A stretch of 64,000 nucleotides of DNA from Peribacillus muralis. GTDB taxonomy: Bacteria; Bacillota; Bacilli; Bacillales; DSM-1321. Both the position numbers and the translations under genes were made by a program. Each line of letters begins with the position of its first letter. Position 1 is the stretch's first letter. The DNA is taken from assembly GCF_001439925.1 (NCBI RefSeq), contig NZ_LMBV01000003.1, positions 178,794-242,793 of the forward strand, in the 5' to 3' direction. The notes beneath the pieces are model-generated. The model was not told the DNA's origin and ran no database searches. It saw only the letters and a list, made by a program, of their open reading frames with translations. This document shows positions 36,158 through 45,143 of this stretch, piece by piece.

Positions 36158-37390
36158 TTAAGAACGATAGCTTCCGTTTATTTTTACGTAATCATAGGTT
36201 AAGTCACAGCCCCACGCCGTTCCAGTTTCCTGCCCTTCCTTCAAATAAACATGAATGATGATACTTTCATTCTCAAGGTAAGCTTTAGCATCTTCCTCAG
36301 AAAATTGGATCGGCTCACCATCTTTAAGTACGAGGATATCACCAAACATAATCGTTGTATGATCAGGCTGGAATTCAACTCCGCTTCTTCCCATTGCAGC
36401 TATGATTCGTCCCCAGTTCGCATCAGCGCCAAATGCTGCCGTTTTCACTAGATTTGAACCGACGATCGTCTTCGCCATCATCTGAGATTCTTGCTTCGTA
36501 TGCATACCGTGGACATTCACTTCTATCAGTTTCGTGGCTCCTTCCCCGTCTTTGGCGATTTGTTTGGCCAGATTTTCGGATGTTTGTTTCAATAATTTCA
36601 AGAAAATAGACCATTCTGGGTGGGCAGGAGTCAAAGGTTCATTATTCGCCTCTCCATTCGCCAGCACCAATACCATGTCATTCGTTGAACAATCACCGTC
36701 GACCGTGATTTGATTGAATGTATCATTGGTAATGGACGATAAGGCAAGATGTAAATCCGCAGATTCAATGACAGCATCCGTTGTTATGAAACCAAGCATG
36801 GTGGCCATATTCGGATGAATCATTCCCGAACCTTTCGCTGCTCCCCCCATCTTCACGGTTTTGCCGTCAATAACCGCTTCATACCCACAACTCTTCGTGA
36901 CGATATCTGTTGTTAAAATGGCGGTGCCAAAATCCCGGGCTCCCTCAAGGGTATTTTCTGGCTCCAATGCCTCTATTCCTTTTTTGACTTTTTCCATTTC
37001 CATGTATTCTCCGATGACACCGGTAGAAGCAACAGCAAATGTATGATCCTCCAAGCCAAATTTTGTCGCTGCAAGCTTTCTCATTTCAATTGCATCCCTT
37101 AAACCCTGTTCTCCTGTACAAGCATTCGCACATGCACTATTGACGACGATGCCGTTAATTTTCCCTGTAACGGCGATGCTGTCCTTCGTTACATTGATTG
37201 GAGCCGCTTGAACTATATTTTGGGTATATACCGCGGCCGCTGAAGCCGGAGTTTCCGTATAAATGATGCCAACGTCTTTTTTCGAGTAACGCAATCCTGC
37301 ATGAACACCTGATGCTTTGAAGCCTTGAGGCATTATGATGTTTCCGTCTTTAATCTGTTTGATTGCTTCAACTGTCTGTAGTGTATTCAT
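36158..37390 (-). CDS. argJ: Bifunctional ornithine acetyltransferase/N-acetylglutamate synthase
   Basis: 410 residues. The autoprocessing site is ATML (196-199) in GSGMIHPNMATMLGF; cleavage before Thr197 yields alpha and beta chains, with the threonine as nucleophile. TVDGDCSTNDM and GADANWGRIIAAMGRSG are further signatures. It recycles acetyl groups from N-acetylornithine to glutamate. GGAGGG lies just upstream of the start. 16-bp gap from argC. Confidence 0.96.
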   Translation of the reverse strand: MNTLQTVEAIKQIKDGNIIMPQGFKASGVHAGLRYSKKDVGIIYTETPASAAAVYTQNIVQAAPINVTKDSIAVTGKINGIVVNSACANACTGEQGLRDAIEMRKLAATKFGLEDHTFAVASTGVIGEYMEMEKVKKGIEALEPENTLEGARDFGTAILTTDIVTKSCGYEAVIDGKTVKMGGAAKGSGMIHPNMATMLGFITTDAVIESADLHLALSSITNDTFNQITVDGDCSTNDMVLVLANGEANNEPLTPAHPEWSIFLKLLKQTSENLAKQIAKDGEGATKLIEVNVHGMHTKQESQMMAKTIVGSNLVKTAAFGADANWGRIIAAMGRSGVEFQPDHTTIMFGDILVLKDGEPIQFSEEDAKAYLENESIIIHVYLKEGQETGTAWGCDLTYDYVKINGSYRS

Positions 37391-37406
37391 TATTTCCCTC
37401 CAAGTT

Positions 37407-38453
37407 TTAAGGATATAGCGGACTGTGCCATAGCCCTGCCGTTTCTTCCAGTCCCATTAAAAGATTTGCATTTTGAATGGCCTGGCCTGCAGCGCCCTTC
37501 ACTAAATTATCAATAACTGAAACCACCGTTACTTTACCTGTTCTTTCATCATAGGTAACGCCAATATCGCAAAAGTTCGACCCATACACTTGTTTCGTGG
37601 ATGGAAAGTGACCGAGCGGCTGTACCCGTACAAATGGATGATCCTCGTAAGTTGTTTTGTATAAGTCGACCAATTCCGCAGATGAAGTTTGTCGATTCAC
37701 CTTTATATAAATCGTTGCCATTATGCCCCTCGTCATCGGAACAAGATGGGTATTGAAGGTAATGGGCTGTATAGGCTGCATATCTTGAGACCATCCTCCC
37801 AGCTGTTGTTCAATTTCAGGTATATGTTGATGCTGGTTCACCTTATATATCTTAAAATTTTCATTCATTTCACTAAAATGAGTAATAGCTGAAGGAGATT
37901 TACCCGCCCCGGAAACTCCGGATTTTGCGTCGATGATCACTTCTGCAGTGGATCCGGCCAATCCTGCCGTGTACAAAGGAGCGAGGCCTAGAAGTGATGC
38001 GGTCGAATAGCACCCTGGATTCGCAATAATGGTCGCTTCCTTTATAGCTTTTCGATTCCATTCAGCCAGCCCGTATACCGCTTTTTCAATAATTGGCTTT
38101 GGTGCTGCCGGTTTTTTATACCAGTGCTCGTATTCACCTGGAGTTTGTAGCCTTAGATCACCGGATAAGTCGATCACTTTTATATCAAGGTTTGAAAATT
38201 GCGAAATTAATTGTGAGGAAACACCTGAAGGGGTAGCAAGAAAAACAATATCCGCATTTTTTGCAATCGCCTCTGGATCGATTTCTTCCAATTTATCTTT
38301 CATATGCATTAAATGTGCATTTTCTTCGTTTAAACTTCGACCATATTGAGATGAAGTGTGTAATGATTTTATTTTTAAATATGGATGATTATTCAAAAAC
38401 CTGATTAATTCCAGCCCTCCATACCCTGTTGCGCCTACAATTGATACAAACAC
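37407..38453 (-). CDS. argC: N-acetyl-gamma-glutamyl-phosphate reductase
   Basis: 348 residues from a GTG at 38453; the ATG three codons upstream overlaps TAGGAG, the binding site, and is rejected. N-terminal NADP loop VGATGYGGLELIR, and active-site Cys in ANPGCYSTASLLGL. SGVSGAGKSP and HQHIPEIEQ complete the signature. First gene of the arginine operon, about 40 bp from a strong promoter with ARG-box-like sequences. Confidence 0.95.
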   Translation of the reverse strand: MFVSIVGATGYGGLELIRFLNNHPYLKIKSLHTSSQYGRSLNEENAHLMHMKDKLEEIDPEAIAKNADIVFLATPSGVSSQLISQFSNLDIKVIDLSGDLRLQTPGEYEHWYKKPAAPKPIIEKAVYGLAEWNRKAIKEATIIANPGCYSTASLLGLAPLYTAGLAGSTAEVIIDAKSGVSGAGKSPSAITHFSEMNENFKIYKVNQHQHIPEIEQQLGGWSQDMQPIQPITFNTHLVPMTRGIMATIYIKVNRQTSSAELVDLYKTTYEDHPFVRVQPLGHFPSTKQVYGSNFCDIGVTYDERTGKVTVVSVIDNLVKGAAGQAIQNANLLMGLEETAGLWHSPLYP

Positions 38454-38501
38454 ATTAACCATCTCCTATTTTTCAAGTCCCTGTCATTCTTTGATTCTAT
38501 T

Positions 38502-38551
38502 ATTATATGATTGAATAAAAATAAAATCAAATGTATTTTTATAAATTTACA
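38502..38551 (-). promoter_or_regulatory. Arginine operon promoter with ARG-box-like operators
   Basis: Minus-strand -35 TTGATT (38525-38530), 17-bp spacer, -10 TATAAT (38502-38507). On the plus strand TGAATAAAAATAAA (38512-38525) lies in the spacer, resembling the AhrC/ArgR box CATGAATAAAAATTCAAG. A second palindromic AT-rich box TGTATTTTTATAAATTTACA lies at 38532-38551. Repression by arginine-bound AhrC is expected. Confidence 0.65.
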
Positions 38552-38554
38552 CAC

Positions 38555-38983
38555 TTTCATTCAAACGATGGTTTTTCATTGAACAAAAGGTAGTAAATGG
38601 ATAACCCCACAATAAAGTCGGGCTGTAACAAAAGTGATTTTTCGTCATTAAGTCGTTGGCACATCCTTTTAGATAATGAGCGGCACATTAAACTTATGGA
38701 AAAAGGGCGCTTCCTTTTTAAGAAAGCACCCCAGCATTTATAGTACATATTAAGCAGCAAGGTGGAGCTGAAACAAGGTTGCTCCGGACGGCCGAGATTT
38801 TACTTTGCGCATTTGTTCGGAGAAGGATCAGGTTAAAAAAAACGTCCTTTTTTTAAAGGTTGGTTCATTAATATCCTTTACACTATTTGATGCATAAAAA
38901 TTGTATAAAAAAAAGATGAATGCTGTTGGCAATCATCCTCGTTTTTTACACGTATACAGATTAAATTCGGGACGGCGCTAAGG
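38555..38983. other. Intergenic region argC-moaA
   Basis: About 430 bp. It contains a short GGGCGCTT/AAGCACCC stem around 38706-38731, the moaA terminator and otherwise nothing I can identify. Composition is uneven, with a GC-richer patch at 38760-38830, so a decayed insert is possible. Confidence 0.4.
38907..38937 (-). terminator. Terminator of moaA
   Basis: Minus-strand GATGATTGC/GCATTCATC stem followed by eight T's. Confidence 0.75.
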
Positions 38984-39997
38984 TTAGCCGCCAATGAATG
39001 ACATCTCGATTTTTTCCTGTCCTTTCACCGTTCCCGCTGCCCGCTCATCTGAATATCGGTCATCTCTATTGTTCCACAATGAGATGATTAAATTGGTCAA
39101 TTCCCCATCCGCCATGTCAGACCGGAGCATCGATTTCAAATCGTGGCCCTTTCCATTGAACAGGCATGTATATAGACTTCCATTGGCAGATAGACGTGCC
39201 CGAGTGCAACTGGAACAAAAAGACTCCGAAACGGATGTAATGAAGCCCACTTCTGTCATCGTCCCCTTGTAACGGTAGCGTTTTGCGACTTCTCCATAAT
39301 AATCTTCTGCCACAGGCTCCAGATCGAATTCCGTTTGGAGCAACGCATGCAACTCTTTTTTTGTCATGACATTCTTCAACTGCCAGCCGTTTGTATGTCC
39401 AACGTCCATGAATTCTATAAACCGTAATGATATATCGGTTTCTTTACAAAAATGGGCCATAGGAAGAATCTGAGCTTCATTTGTTCCTTTTTTCACTACC
39501 ATATTCACTTTAACGCCAAGGCCGGCCTCTTTGGCAGCTGTTATCCCTTCAATAACTGGCTTTATCCCAATATCCCTGCCATTCATCTGCTTAAACAAAT
39601 TATCATCGAGGCTATCCAAGCTAATATTCACCCGCTGTAAACCAGCTGCCTTCAAATTCTTGGCATGTTTTTTCAAATATACGCCATTCGTCGTCAATCC
39701 AAGGTCCTCTATCCCTTCTATTTTGACGAGCTCTGCTATCAGTGTGGTAAGATTCTTCCGCAACAGTGGTTCTCCACCGGTCAATCTGAGCTTTTTAACC
39801 CCTAAGTCAGCAAATATCTTTGAAAGCCTTACGATTTCTTCATAAGACAAGAGCTCACTTTTAGGCAAGAACTGAAAATCTTCATCAAAAATTTCTGCCG
39901 GCATGCAATATTGACAGCGGAAGTTACACCGATCGATGACGGAAATCCTTAAATCCCTCAGTGGCCTGTCCAATGAATCTTTTATATGTCTGTTCAA
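38984..39997 (-). CDS. moaA: GTP 3',8-cyclase (molybdenum cofactor)
   Basis: 337 residues, TTG start with TTAGGAGTGG upstream. Radical-SAM cluster CxxxCxxC at Cys24, Cys28, Cys31 ([10 protein letters not shown]), GGEPLL for SAM binding, and the C-terminal second cluster CSSCTRARL...YTC. It ends in the conserved Gly-Gly (SFIGG) needed for activity. It makes 3',8-cyclo-GTP, first step to Moco. No other moa/moe gene is in the window, so it stands alone. Confidence 0.95.
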   Translation of the reverse strand: MNRHIKDSLDRPLRDLRISVIDRCNFRCQYCMPAEIFDEDFQFLPKSELLSYEEIVRLSKIFADLGVKKLRLTGGEPLLRKNLTTLIAELVKIEGIEDLGLTTNGVYLKKHAKNLKAAGLQRVNISLDSLDDNLFKQMNGRDIGIKPVIEGITAAKEAGLGVKVNMVVKKGTNEAQILPMAHFCKETDISLRFIEFMDVGHTNGWQLKNVMTKKELHALLQTEFDLEPVAEDYYGEVAKRYRYKGTMTEVGFITSVSESFCSSCTRARLSANGSLYTCLFNGKGHDLKSMLRSDMADGELTNLIISLWNNRDDRYSDERAAGTVKGQEKIEMSFIGG

Positions 39998-40028
39998 TTA
40001 ACCACTCCTAACCGAGGCGTATCAGAAA

Positions 40029-40084
40029 AAACCAGACCACAAACATTTCGCCTTATAAAGGCTTCACTGTTGTGTGACTGGTTT
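40029..40084. terminator. Terminator of yitW
   Basis: AAACCAGACCACAAACA pairs imperfectly with TGTTGTGTGACTGGTTT; on the minus strand it is followed by TTTTTTC. It lies between yitW and moaA. Confidence 0.75.
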
Positions 40085-40102
40085 CCCGTTATTCCTTGGT
40101 AA

Positions 40103-40411
40103 TTATTTAATTCCCAATGCGATCTTGGCATATCTCGACATTCTGTCTTTGGACCATGGTGGACTCCAGACTATCTTCACATCTGTTTCCTTGACTTCTG
40201 GAATATCTTCCAGAACCAGTTTCACTTGATCTACAATCGTCCCAGCTAGCGGACAACCCATTGAAGTCAATGTCATTGTCACTGTAGTCAGACCTGCTTC
40301 GTCCATATCCACATCATACACCAAGCCTAAATTCACGATATCTATTCCAAGCTCCGGGTCAATGACCTGCTCCAAAGCTCCTAAAATAATGTCTTTTGTA
40401 TCTTGATCCAC
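40103..40411 (-). CDS. yitW: MIP18/PaaD-family iron-sulfur assembly factor YitW
   Basis: 102 residues, a single DUF59/MIP18 domain. VIDPELGIDIVNLGLVY, then TMTLTSMGCPLAG with the conserved Cys, and VWSPPWSKDRMS are the family hallmarks. Such proteins act in Fe-S cluster maturation or transfer. Gene order yitW-yitV-yitU is as in B. subtilis. Confidence 0.9.
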   Translation of the reverse strand: MDQDTKDIILGALEQVIDPELGIDIVNLGLVYDVDMDEAGLTTVTMTLTSMGCPLAGTIVDQVKLVLEDIPEVKETDVKIVWSPPWSKDRMSRYAKIALGIK

Positions 40412-40526
40412 TTCAATCGCTCCTTCTATGAAGAATTTTTTTATATAATCGGTTTCATCGTAATTTGTCCGATTTAGACTTTATACTATGTCTGTATTAG
40501 AATCATAACAGATTTTGCGTGAGTAC

Positions 40527-41315
40527 TTAAGCTTTTTGCACAGTTGACAGCAAATGTTTCTCAAACCAGCCTGCCGTTTTAAGCACGCCTTCCCTGCTGA
40601 CCTTATGGCCCGCCTTAGGATCGAGGATGAATTCGATTTTTTCATCTGCCTCATCGTATCCAGGTTTGACTCCTTCATAAAATCGATAGGCATTCTGATA
40701 AGGTACGATCGGATCTTTAGCTCCATGCCAAAAAAGAAGCGGACGATTGGCAAGCCTATCTTGATTCAGGCTTAAGTCATATGGTCTGAGTTGCTCAATC
40801 ACTTTGCCGACTTCCTCATCCGTTACAGGAAAATGCAATTTCCTTTTCTTAATCTCTTCCATTTGCAACTCTGCATATGCGACATATGACGGATTTCCCA
40901 TTAGACTGACTCCAGCCGTTATCCATTCATAAGCGGCAAGCGCCCCATTCGTCACGATTCCCCCCATAGATGTACCGGCTACGCCAATTCTGTCGGGATC
41001 AATTAATTTTCTTGATAATAAGTCATCCTTCAGCAAAGATAATTCCTTTATTGTCTGTAATACCATTTCCCAAAAAAGGGGCATCATTTCTCCATCACTT
41101 AAACGAGAATCCCTGTCCCCATGATGGATCACATCGGGAAGAAGCACACGGAACCCCTTTTCAGCCAATAAATAAGCATAGTGTAGATTATGTTCTTTTG
41201 CACTTTGAAAACCATGTATAAATATAACAAGCGGCAATTCCTGATGGAATGTGGTCTGATCACTCAAGTGTAAAACTGGAATTTGTCCTATTCGTTCTTT
41301 TTCAATTATTATCAA
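40527..41315 (-). CDS. yitV: Alpha/beta hydrolase YitV
   Basis: 262 residues. Oxyanion-loop HGFQS, nucleophile elbow GVAGTSMGGIV, acid in WHGAKDPIVPY and histidine in DPKAGHKVS give a complete catalytic triad. A predicted carboxylesterase or peptidase-like hydrolase of the prolyl-oligopeptidase superfamily; the substrate is unknown. Cytosolic, no signal peptide. Contrast the neighbouring-genome paralogue-fold YjaU in this window, which lacks the serine. Confidence 0.88.
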   Translation of the reverse strand: MIIIEKERIGQIPVLHLSDQTTFHQELPLVIFIHGFQSAKEHNLHYAYLLAEKGFRVLLPDVIHHGDRDSRLSDGEMMPLFWEMVLQTIKELSLLKDDLLSRKLIDPDRIGVAGTSMGGIVTNGALAAYEWITAGVSLMGNPSYVAYAELQMEEIKKRKLHFPVTDEEVGKVIEQLRPYDLSLNQDRLANRPLLFWHGAKDPIVPYQNAYRFYEGVKPGYDEADEKIEFILDPKAGHKVSREGVLKTAGWFEKHLLSTVQKA

Positions 41316-41514
41316 GTTAACCCCTCCGAATATTTTCCCTAAAATGATTCAAGATGTCACTAATAAATCCTGTACTTCGCTCTAAGTATTATAATCCTGG
41401 ATATAGTAATATCATACAGCAATGCATAAAGAATGAAAAAGATTTACATTTGTTTTAAACTAGACTTAACAATATTTGCATATAATGAAATCTAAAAGAA
41501 CAGAAGGTGTGTAC

Positions 41515-42330
41515 ATGGCTGAGAAACATTTGATCGTATTGGATCTTGATGGTACTTTACTTACTGATAAAAAAACCATTTCTACAAGGACTAAACAAAC
41601 ACTGCTCAACCTAAAAGAAGCTGGGCACGAAATCATGATCGCCACCGGTCGTCCGTTTCGTTCAAGCGAACTGTATTACCGTGAATTGGGCTTGACTACA
41701 CCAATCGTCAATTTCAATGGGGCTTTCGTGCATCATCCATTACAGACAAGCTGGGGGGTGTATCACTCTCCGCTCGATATAAGTGTTGCAAAGGAAATAG
41801 TGGATGCTTGTGATAAATTTAAATACCATAACATCATTGCCGAAGTCCGTGATGACGTCTACGTCCATCACCATGATCAGAAATTAATGGACATGTTCAA
41901 TATAGGGAATCCAAACATGAAGACTGGTGACTTGCGTAATTTCCTTCAGGATTCACCTACATCGATGCTCATTCATACAGATAGTGAATATGTGGGCCAA
42001 ATTCGTCAGCATTTATCAGACGTTCATGCAGAATTGGTCGATCATCGCCGCTGGGCAGAGCCTTTCCATATCATCGAAATCATTAAGAGCGGATTAAGTA
42101 AAGCCGTCGGTCTAAAACGGGTATCCAACTATCTGGAAATCCCTCGAGACCGAATCATTGCATTCGGGGATGAAGATAATGATTTGGAAATGCTTGATTA
42201 CGCAGGAACCGGAGTTGCTATGGGAAATGCCATCTCACCAGTAAAAACGGTGGCAAATATGACGACATTGTCGAATGAAGAGGATGGGATAGCTGTCTTT
42301 CTTGAAGAAAAATTTAATATAAAATCCTGA
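41515..42330 (+). CDS. yitU: HAD-superfamily (Cof-type) phosphatase YitU
   Basis: 271 residues from the ATG at 41515 (AGAAGGTGTG upstream); 13 further codons of open frame are unsupported. HAD motif I DLDGTLL with nucleophile and acid aspartates, motif II ATGR, motif III lysine in SGLSKAVGL, motif IV GDEDNDLEML. A Cof-type C2 cap lies between II and III. Relatives dephosphorylate sugar phosphates or flavin precursors; B. subtilis YitU has been linked to riboflavin-precursor dephosphorylation. Confidence 0.9.
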   Translation: MAEKHLIVLDLDGTLLTDKKTISTRTKQTLLNLKEAGHEIMIATGRPFRSSELYYRELGLTTPIVNFNGAFVHHPLQTSWGVYHSPLDISVAKEIVDACDKFKYHNIIAEVRDDVYVHHHDQKLMDMFNIGNPNMKTGDLRNFLQDSPTSMLIHTDSEYVGQIRQHLSDVHAELVDHRRWAEPFHIIEIIKSGLSKAVGLKRVSNYLEIPRDRIIAFGDEDNDLEMLDYAGTGVAMGNAISPVKTVANMTTLSNEEDGIAVFLEEKFNIKS

Positions 42331-42390
42331 TACGACATTTTTTACCTTCATAAAATCTCCTATCGAAGCCAAACTAATATCGACAACGAA

Positions 42391-42418
42391 TTTGTTTCTG
42401 TTGTCGACAACGCTCAGA
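42391..42418. repeat. Inverted repeat upstream of small-gene pair
   Basis: TCGACAAC and GTTGTCGA separated by 12 bases; no T-run. It sits between yitU and the 48-residue gene and may be an operator or leader hairpin. Confidence 0.4.
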
Positions 42419-42434
42419 ATCGGAGGAGATAAGC

Positions 42435-42581
42435 ATGGGTAGTAAATCTAAACGATTTGTACAGCAGGGCAAAGAAAGTGTTGCCAAGCATGCCGAAAGA
42501 ATTCCTTATCACACCACGTTTGAACAAGCTGAAAAAGACAGGTTGAGAATTATGTCTGAACAAAGCTATGGTGGCTTCTAA
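42435..42581 (+). CDS. Very small basic protein, 48 residues
   Basis: ATG preceded by CGGAGGAGAT at good spacing. MGSKSKRFVQQGKESVAKHA, then RIPYHTTFEQAEKDR and MSEQSYGGF. Hydrophilic, positively charged, probably helical; no known domain recognised. Its TAA stop overlaps the ATG of the next gene (TAATG), so the two are translationally coupled. Too short for default gene finding, but signal and coupling support it. Confidence 0.7.
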   Translation: MGSKSKRFVQQGKESVAKHAERIPYHTTFEQAEKDRLRIMSEQSYGGF

Positions 42582-42772
42582 TGGGAAACAAATTATTCCA
42601 GAAAGCTAGAGAATTTGTTGAAGAAGCCCTCCACTCTGAGCATGATGGTGACCAGCACAAAACCGAGGAAATCGCTAAAAATGCTCTTTCATCTGCCTTT
42701 GCAAACACGACCGAGGCCGAGAAAGAACAACTGCGTGAATTCCAGGAAGAGTTGGAAAACCACTCGAAATAA
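42581..42772 (+). CDS. DUF3813-type small protein (YitR-like)
   Basis: 63 residues, acidic, helical: MGNKLFQKAREFVEEALHS, then EIAKNALSSAFANTTEAEKEQLREFQEEL. It resembles the DUF3813 proteins of Bacillus (YitR group). Function unknown. It starts on the stop codon of the upstream 48-residue gene and ends at a strong bidirectional terminator. Confidence 0.75.
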   Translation: MGNKLFQKAREFVEEALHSEHDGDQHKTEEIAKNALSSAFANTTEAEKEQLREFQEELENHSK

Positions 42773-42810
42773 AGCAAAAGCCTCCAGGTTTACTGGAGGC
42801 TTTTGCTTTT
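42771..42810. terminator. Bidirectional terminator
   Basis: A 17-bp perfect stem AAAGCAAAAGCCTCCAG/CTGGAGGCTTTTGCTTT, shared by the small-gene pair and the convergent GsiB-like gene. Confidence 0.9.
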
Positions 42811-42814
42811 ACCT

Positions 42815-43069
42815 TTAATTATTAGTACTACGTGCCTTTCCGCCCTTTACTCCGATTTCCTGATAAAATTTCTTGCCATGCGATTCGGAAGTGGCTTCTC
42901 CACCCTTCTGGCCAATTTCCTGATAAAAGTGCTTATCATGATTATTGGATGTCGCTTTGCCGCCCTTTTGACCAATTTCCTTAAAAAAATCCTTGTCGTG
43001 ATTTTTTGAAGTGGCTTCCCCGCCTTTACGTCCTGCTTCCTGTCTCGTCATTTTTTCATCGTTAGCCAT
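42815..43069 (-). CDS. GsiB-like KGG-repeat stress protein
   Basis: 84 residues from the ATG at 43069, 8 bases after AAGGAG. After MANDEKMTRQEAG come three ~20-residue repeats of the form G-x-KGG-[EK]-AT-S-x-x-H-x-K-x-F-[FY]-x-E-I, then a half repeat GVKGGKARS. This is the KGG (stress-induced, hydrophilin-like) repeat of GsiB. Such proteins are highly soluble and induced by general stress, desiccation or glucose starvation through SigB. A GTTTAC-N14-GGTTAA stands upstream on the minus strand (43121-43144), only a weak match to a SigB promoter. Confidence 0.88.
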   Translation of the reverse strand: MANDEKMTRQEAGRKGGEATSKNHDKDFFKEIGQKGGKATSNNHDKHFYQEIGQKGGEATSESHGKKFYQEIGVKGGKARSTNN

Positions 43070-43209
43070 TTTCATCACTCCTTCGGTAGATTGTTGAATT
43101 GGCGCTACACTATAAGAATTAACCGCTTTGTACAAGCAGTAAACGAGAAACGCCTATATATCCCCATTTGTAACAGAAGTGTAATGGTCTTAATGTTTGC
43201 CGTTACTTT

Positions 43210-44052
43210 TCATTCCCTTCTGAATGTGCCAACGATGCCTGAGGTTTCAATAATGTTTGTGAACGCATGTGGATCGACTTCTTTAATGATCCGTTCCAAG
43301 TCATACAGTTCATACCTTGTAATGACAATCAATAACATTTCTTTGTTTTCATTAGTAAATGCCCCTTTAGCTGGAACCCTTGTAATTCCGCGGACCAGCT
43401 TGGCGTGGATGGCCTGTTTAAGCTCTTCGCTTTTCTTTGTAATGATCATGGCTGTTAGCTTTTCATGGCGTGTATGTATCGCGTCCACAACACGAGTCGA
43501 AGTGTATAGAGTAACAAGTGTATACAAGGCTTTTTCAGGCCCGTATACAGCTCCCGCAGTCACGATGATCACACCATTAAGCAGGAATAAATATGTACCT
43601 ACAGGTTTATCCTTCTTCCTTGATAAAAGCATGGCAATAATATCCATACCACCTGTCGATGCGCCGTACTTCAATGTGATCCCTACACCTACTGCAGCTA
43701 TGACTCCGCCAAACACGGCGTTCAATAATATGTCAGGTGACCACCGGGTAATGGGGATCACTTCCATGAAGAGTGTCATCAAGGCAACACTGAGAAAACT
43801 ATAAAAGGTAAATGACTTTCCAACTTTTCGCCAAGCGATGATGGTTACAGGAATATTCAATAATAGCAATAGTATCCCTGTCGAAACATTAAACGGAGCA
43901 AAGGAGCCTATCATACGTGATAGAAGCTGCGCCACCCCTGTAAAGCCACTTGCATAAACATTTGCCGGTATTAGAAAAAAGTTCATCGCAATTGCATTTA
44001 AAAATGCCCCGACCACAACTATGATGATTTTTTTGAATTCACCACTATACAT
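43210..44052 (-). CDS. yitT: YitT-family integral membrane protein
   Basis: 280 residues from the ATG at 44052; the earlier ATG overlaps GGAGG, which has an 8-base spacer to the chosen start. Five to six membrane helices in the N-terminal two thirds (IIIVVVGAFLNAIAMNFFL, then ILLLLNIPVTIIAW and further) are followed by a cytosolic DUF2179 domain (TAMIITKKSEELKQAI, then VITRYELYDLERII). Transport function is suspected for the family but no substrate is known. Confidence 0.9.
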   Translation of the reverse strand: MYSGEFKKIIIVVVGAFLNAIAMNFFLIPANVYASGFTGVAQLLSRMIGSFAPFNVSTGILLLLLNIPVTIIAWRKVGKSFTFYSFLSVALMTLFMEVIPITRWSPDILLNAVFGGVIAAVGVGITLKYGASTGGMDIIAMLLSRKKDKPVGTYLFLLNGVIIVTAGAVYGPEKALYTLVTLYTSTRVVDAIHTRHEKLTAMIITKKSEELKQAIHAKLVRGITRVPAKGAFTNENKEMLLIVITRYELYDLERIIKEVDPHAFTNIIETSGIVGTFRRE

Positions 44053-44208
44053 CCTAAAAACCTCCATTTCACCCTTATCCTATTATCTTTGTACCCTTAA
44101 TTTTTTATTCTAATTATGTAGAGATTGAAATTTTGTGGTTACGTGCTACACTAAAAAGTGAAGTGACCACTAATTCACTAAAAAATGTAAAAAGGAAGCA
44201 GGTGTATT

Positions 44209-45075
44209 ATGGCTATCACAATACTTGCAGATAGTGCATGTGATTTGCCGTTGTCTTTCTATAAGGAAAACAATGTTTCATTAATCCCTTTACAAGTTCA
44301 TCTTGACGGGGAAAATTATGAAGATTTGCTTACCATTGATTCTCACGAAGTCTATCAGGCGATGATTGACGGAAAAGCCCCGAAAACATCGCAAGCTTCC
44401 CCAGAATATTTAATAGAACTTTTTAGACAATTTGCCAAGGAGGACAAACAAGGGATTTATATTGCTTTTTCCTCTGAGTTATCCGGGACTTATCAAACCG
44501 CTGTGATGATTCTTAATCAGGTGAAAGAAGAATACCCCGACCTTGATATTGAAATCGTCAACACAAAATGCGCTTCGATGGGTGTCGGCTTAATCGTTAA
44601 AAAAGCGGCTGAATTAGCAGCAAGCGGCGCTTCTAAAGAAGCTATTTTAGCTGACATCGAATTCCGCACCCATCATATGGAGCATCTGTTCACGGTGGAT
44701 AACCTTGAATATTTAGCACGTGGAGGGCGTATCTCCAAAACTTCTGCCCTTGTTGGTGGATTATTAAACATTAAACCGTTATTACACGTAGAAGATGGGA
44801 AACTGGTCCCACTTGAAAAGATTCGCGGCAAAAAGAAATTGATTAAACGTGTCATTGAAGTAATGCATGAAAGAGGCAAAAACTTAACAACCCAAACAAT
44901 CGCCATCAGTCATGGCGATGATGAAGAAACGGCCTTGGAGTGGAAGGAAGCCATCCAAAATGAATTCGGGACGGTCAATTTCATGATCCACACGATCGGT
45001 TCCGTGATCGGGGCACATGCGGGTCCTGGTACAATTGCCCTCTTCTTCTTAAACGATACCCCTGAGAAATCATAA
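44209..45075 (+). CDS. yitS: DegV-family fatty-acid-binding protein YitS
   Basis: 288 residues. ADSACDLP at the N terminus, SSELSGTYQTA and the second-domain motif SVIGAHAGPGTIAL are DegV signatures. DegV/FakB proteins bind a fatty acid and present it to FakA kinase for phospholipid synthesis. AAAAGGAAGCAGG precedes the ATG. Expressed divergently from yitT. Confidence 0.92.
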   Translation: MAITILADSACDLPLSFYKENNVSLIPLQVHLDGENYEDLLTIDSHEVYQAMIDGKAPKTSQASPEYLIELFRQFAKEDKQGIYIAFSSELSGTYQTAVMILNQVKEEYPDLDIEIVNTKCASMGVGLIVKKAAELAASGASKEAILADIEFRTHHMEHLFTVDNLEYLARGGRISKTSALVGGLLNIKPLLHVEDGKLVPLEKIRGKKKLIKRVIEVMHERGKNLTTQTIAISHGDDEETALEWKEAIQNEFGTVNFMIHTIGSVIGAHAGPGTIALFFLNDTPEKS

Positions 45076-45084
45076 ACATACATA

Positions 45085-45139
45085 CTTCCTTCCATCATTG
45101 TGAACTATATATATGATCATGATTATGGAAGGGAGTTTT
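45085..45139 (+). terminator. Terminator of yitS overlapping the next ribosome binding site
   Basis: CTTCCTTCCAT pairs with ATGGAAGGGAG (8 perfect pairs plus wobble), followed by TTTTC. The 3' arm GGAAGGGAG is also the Shine-Dalgarno sequence of the small gene at 45144. Confidence 0.6.
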
Positions 45140-45143
45140 CATT

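Noticed and set aside
42815..43069. Repeated 60-bp units as a CRISPR-like array
   Set aside because: The repeats encode the in-frame KGG protein repeats, have no spacers of independent sequence, and no cas genes are nearby.
43091..43804. 237-residue plus-strand frame opposite yitT
   Set aside because: Antisense to a conserved membrane-protein gene; hydrophobicity mirrors the sense helices.
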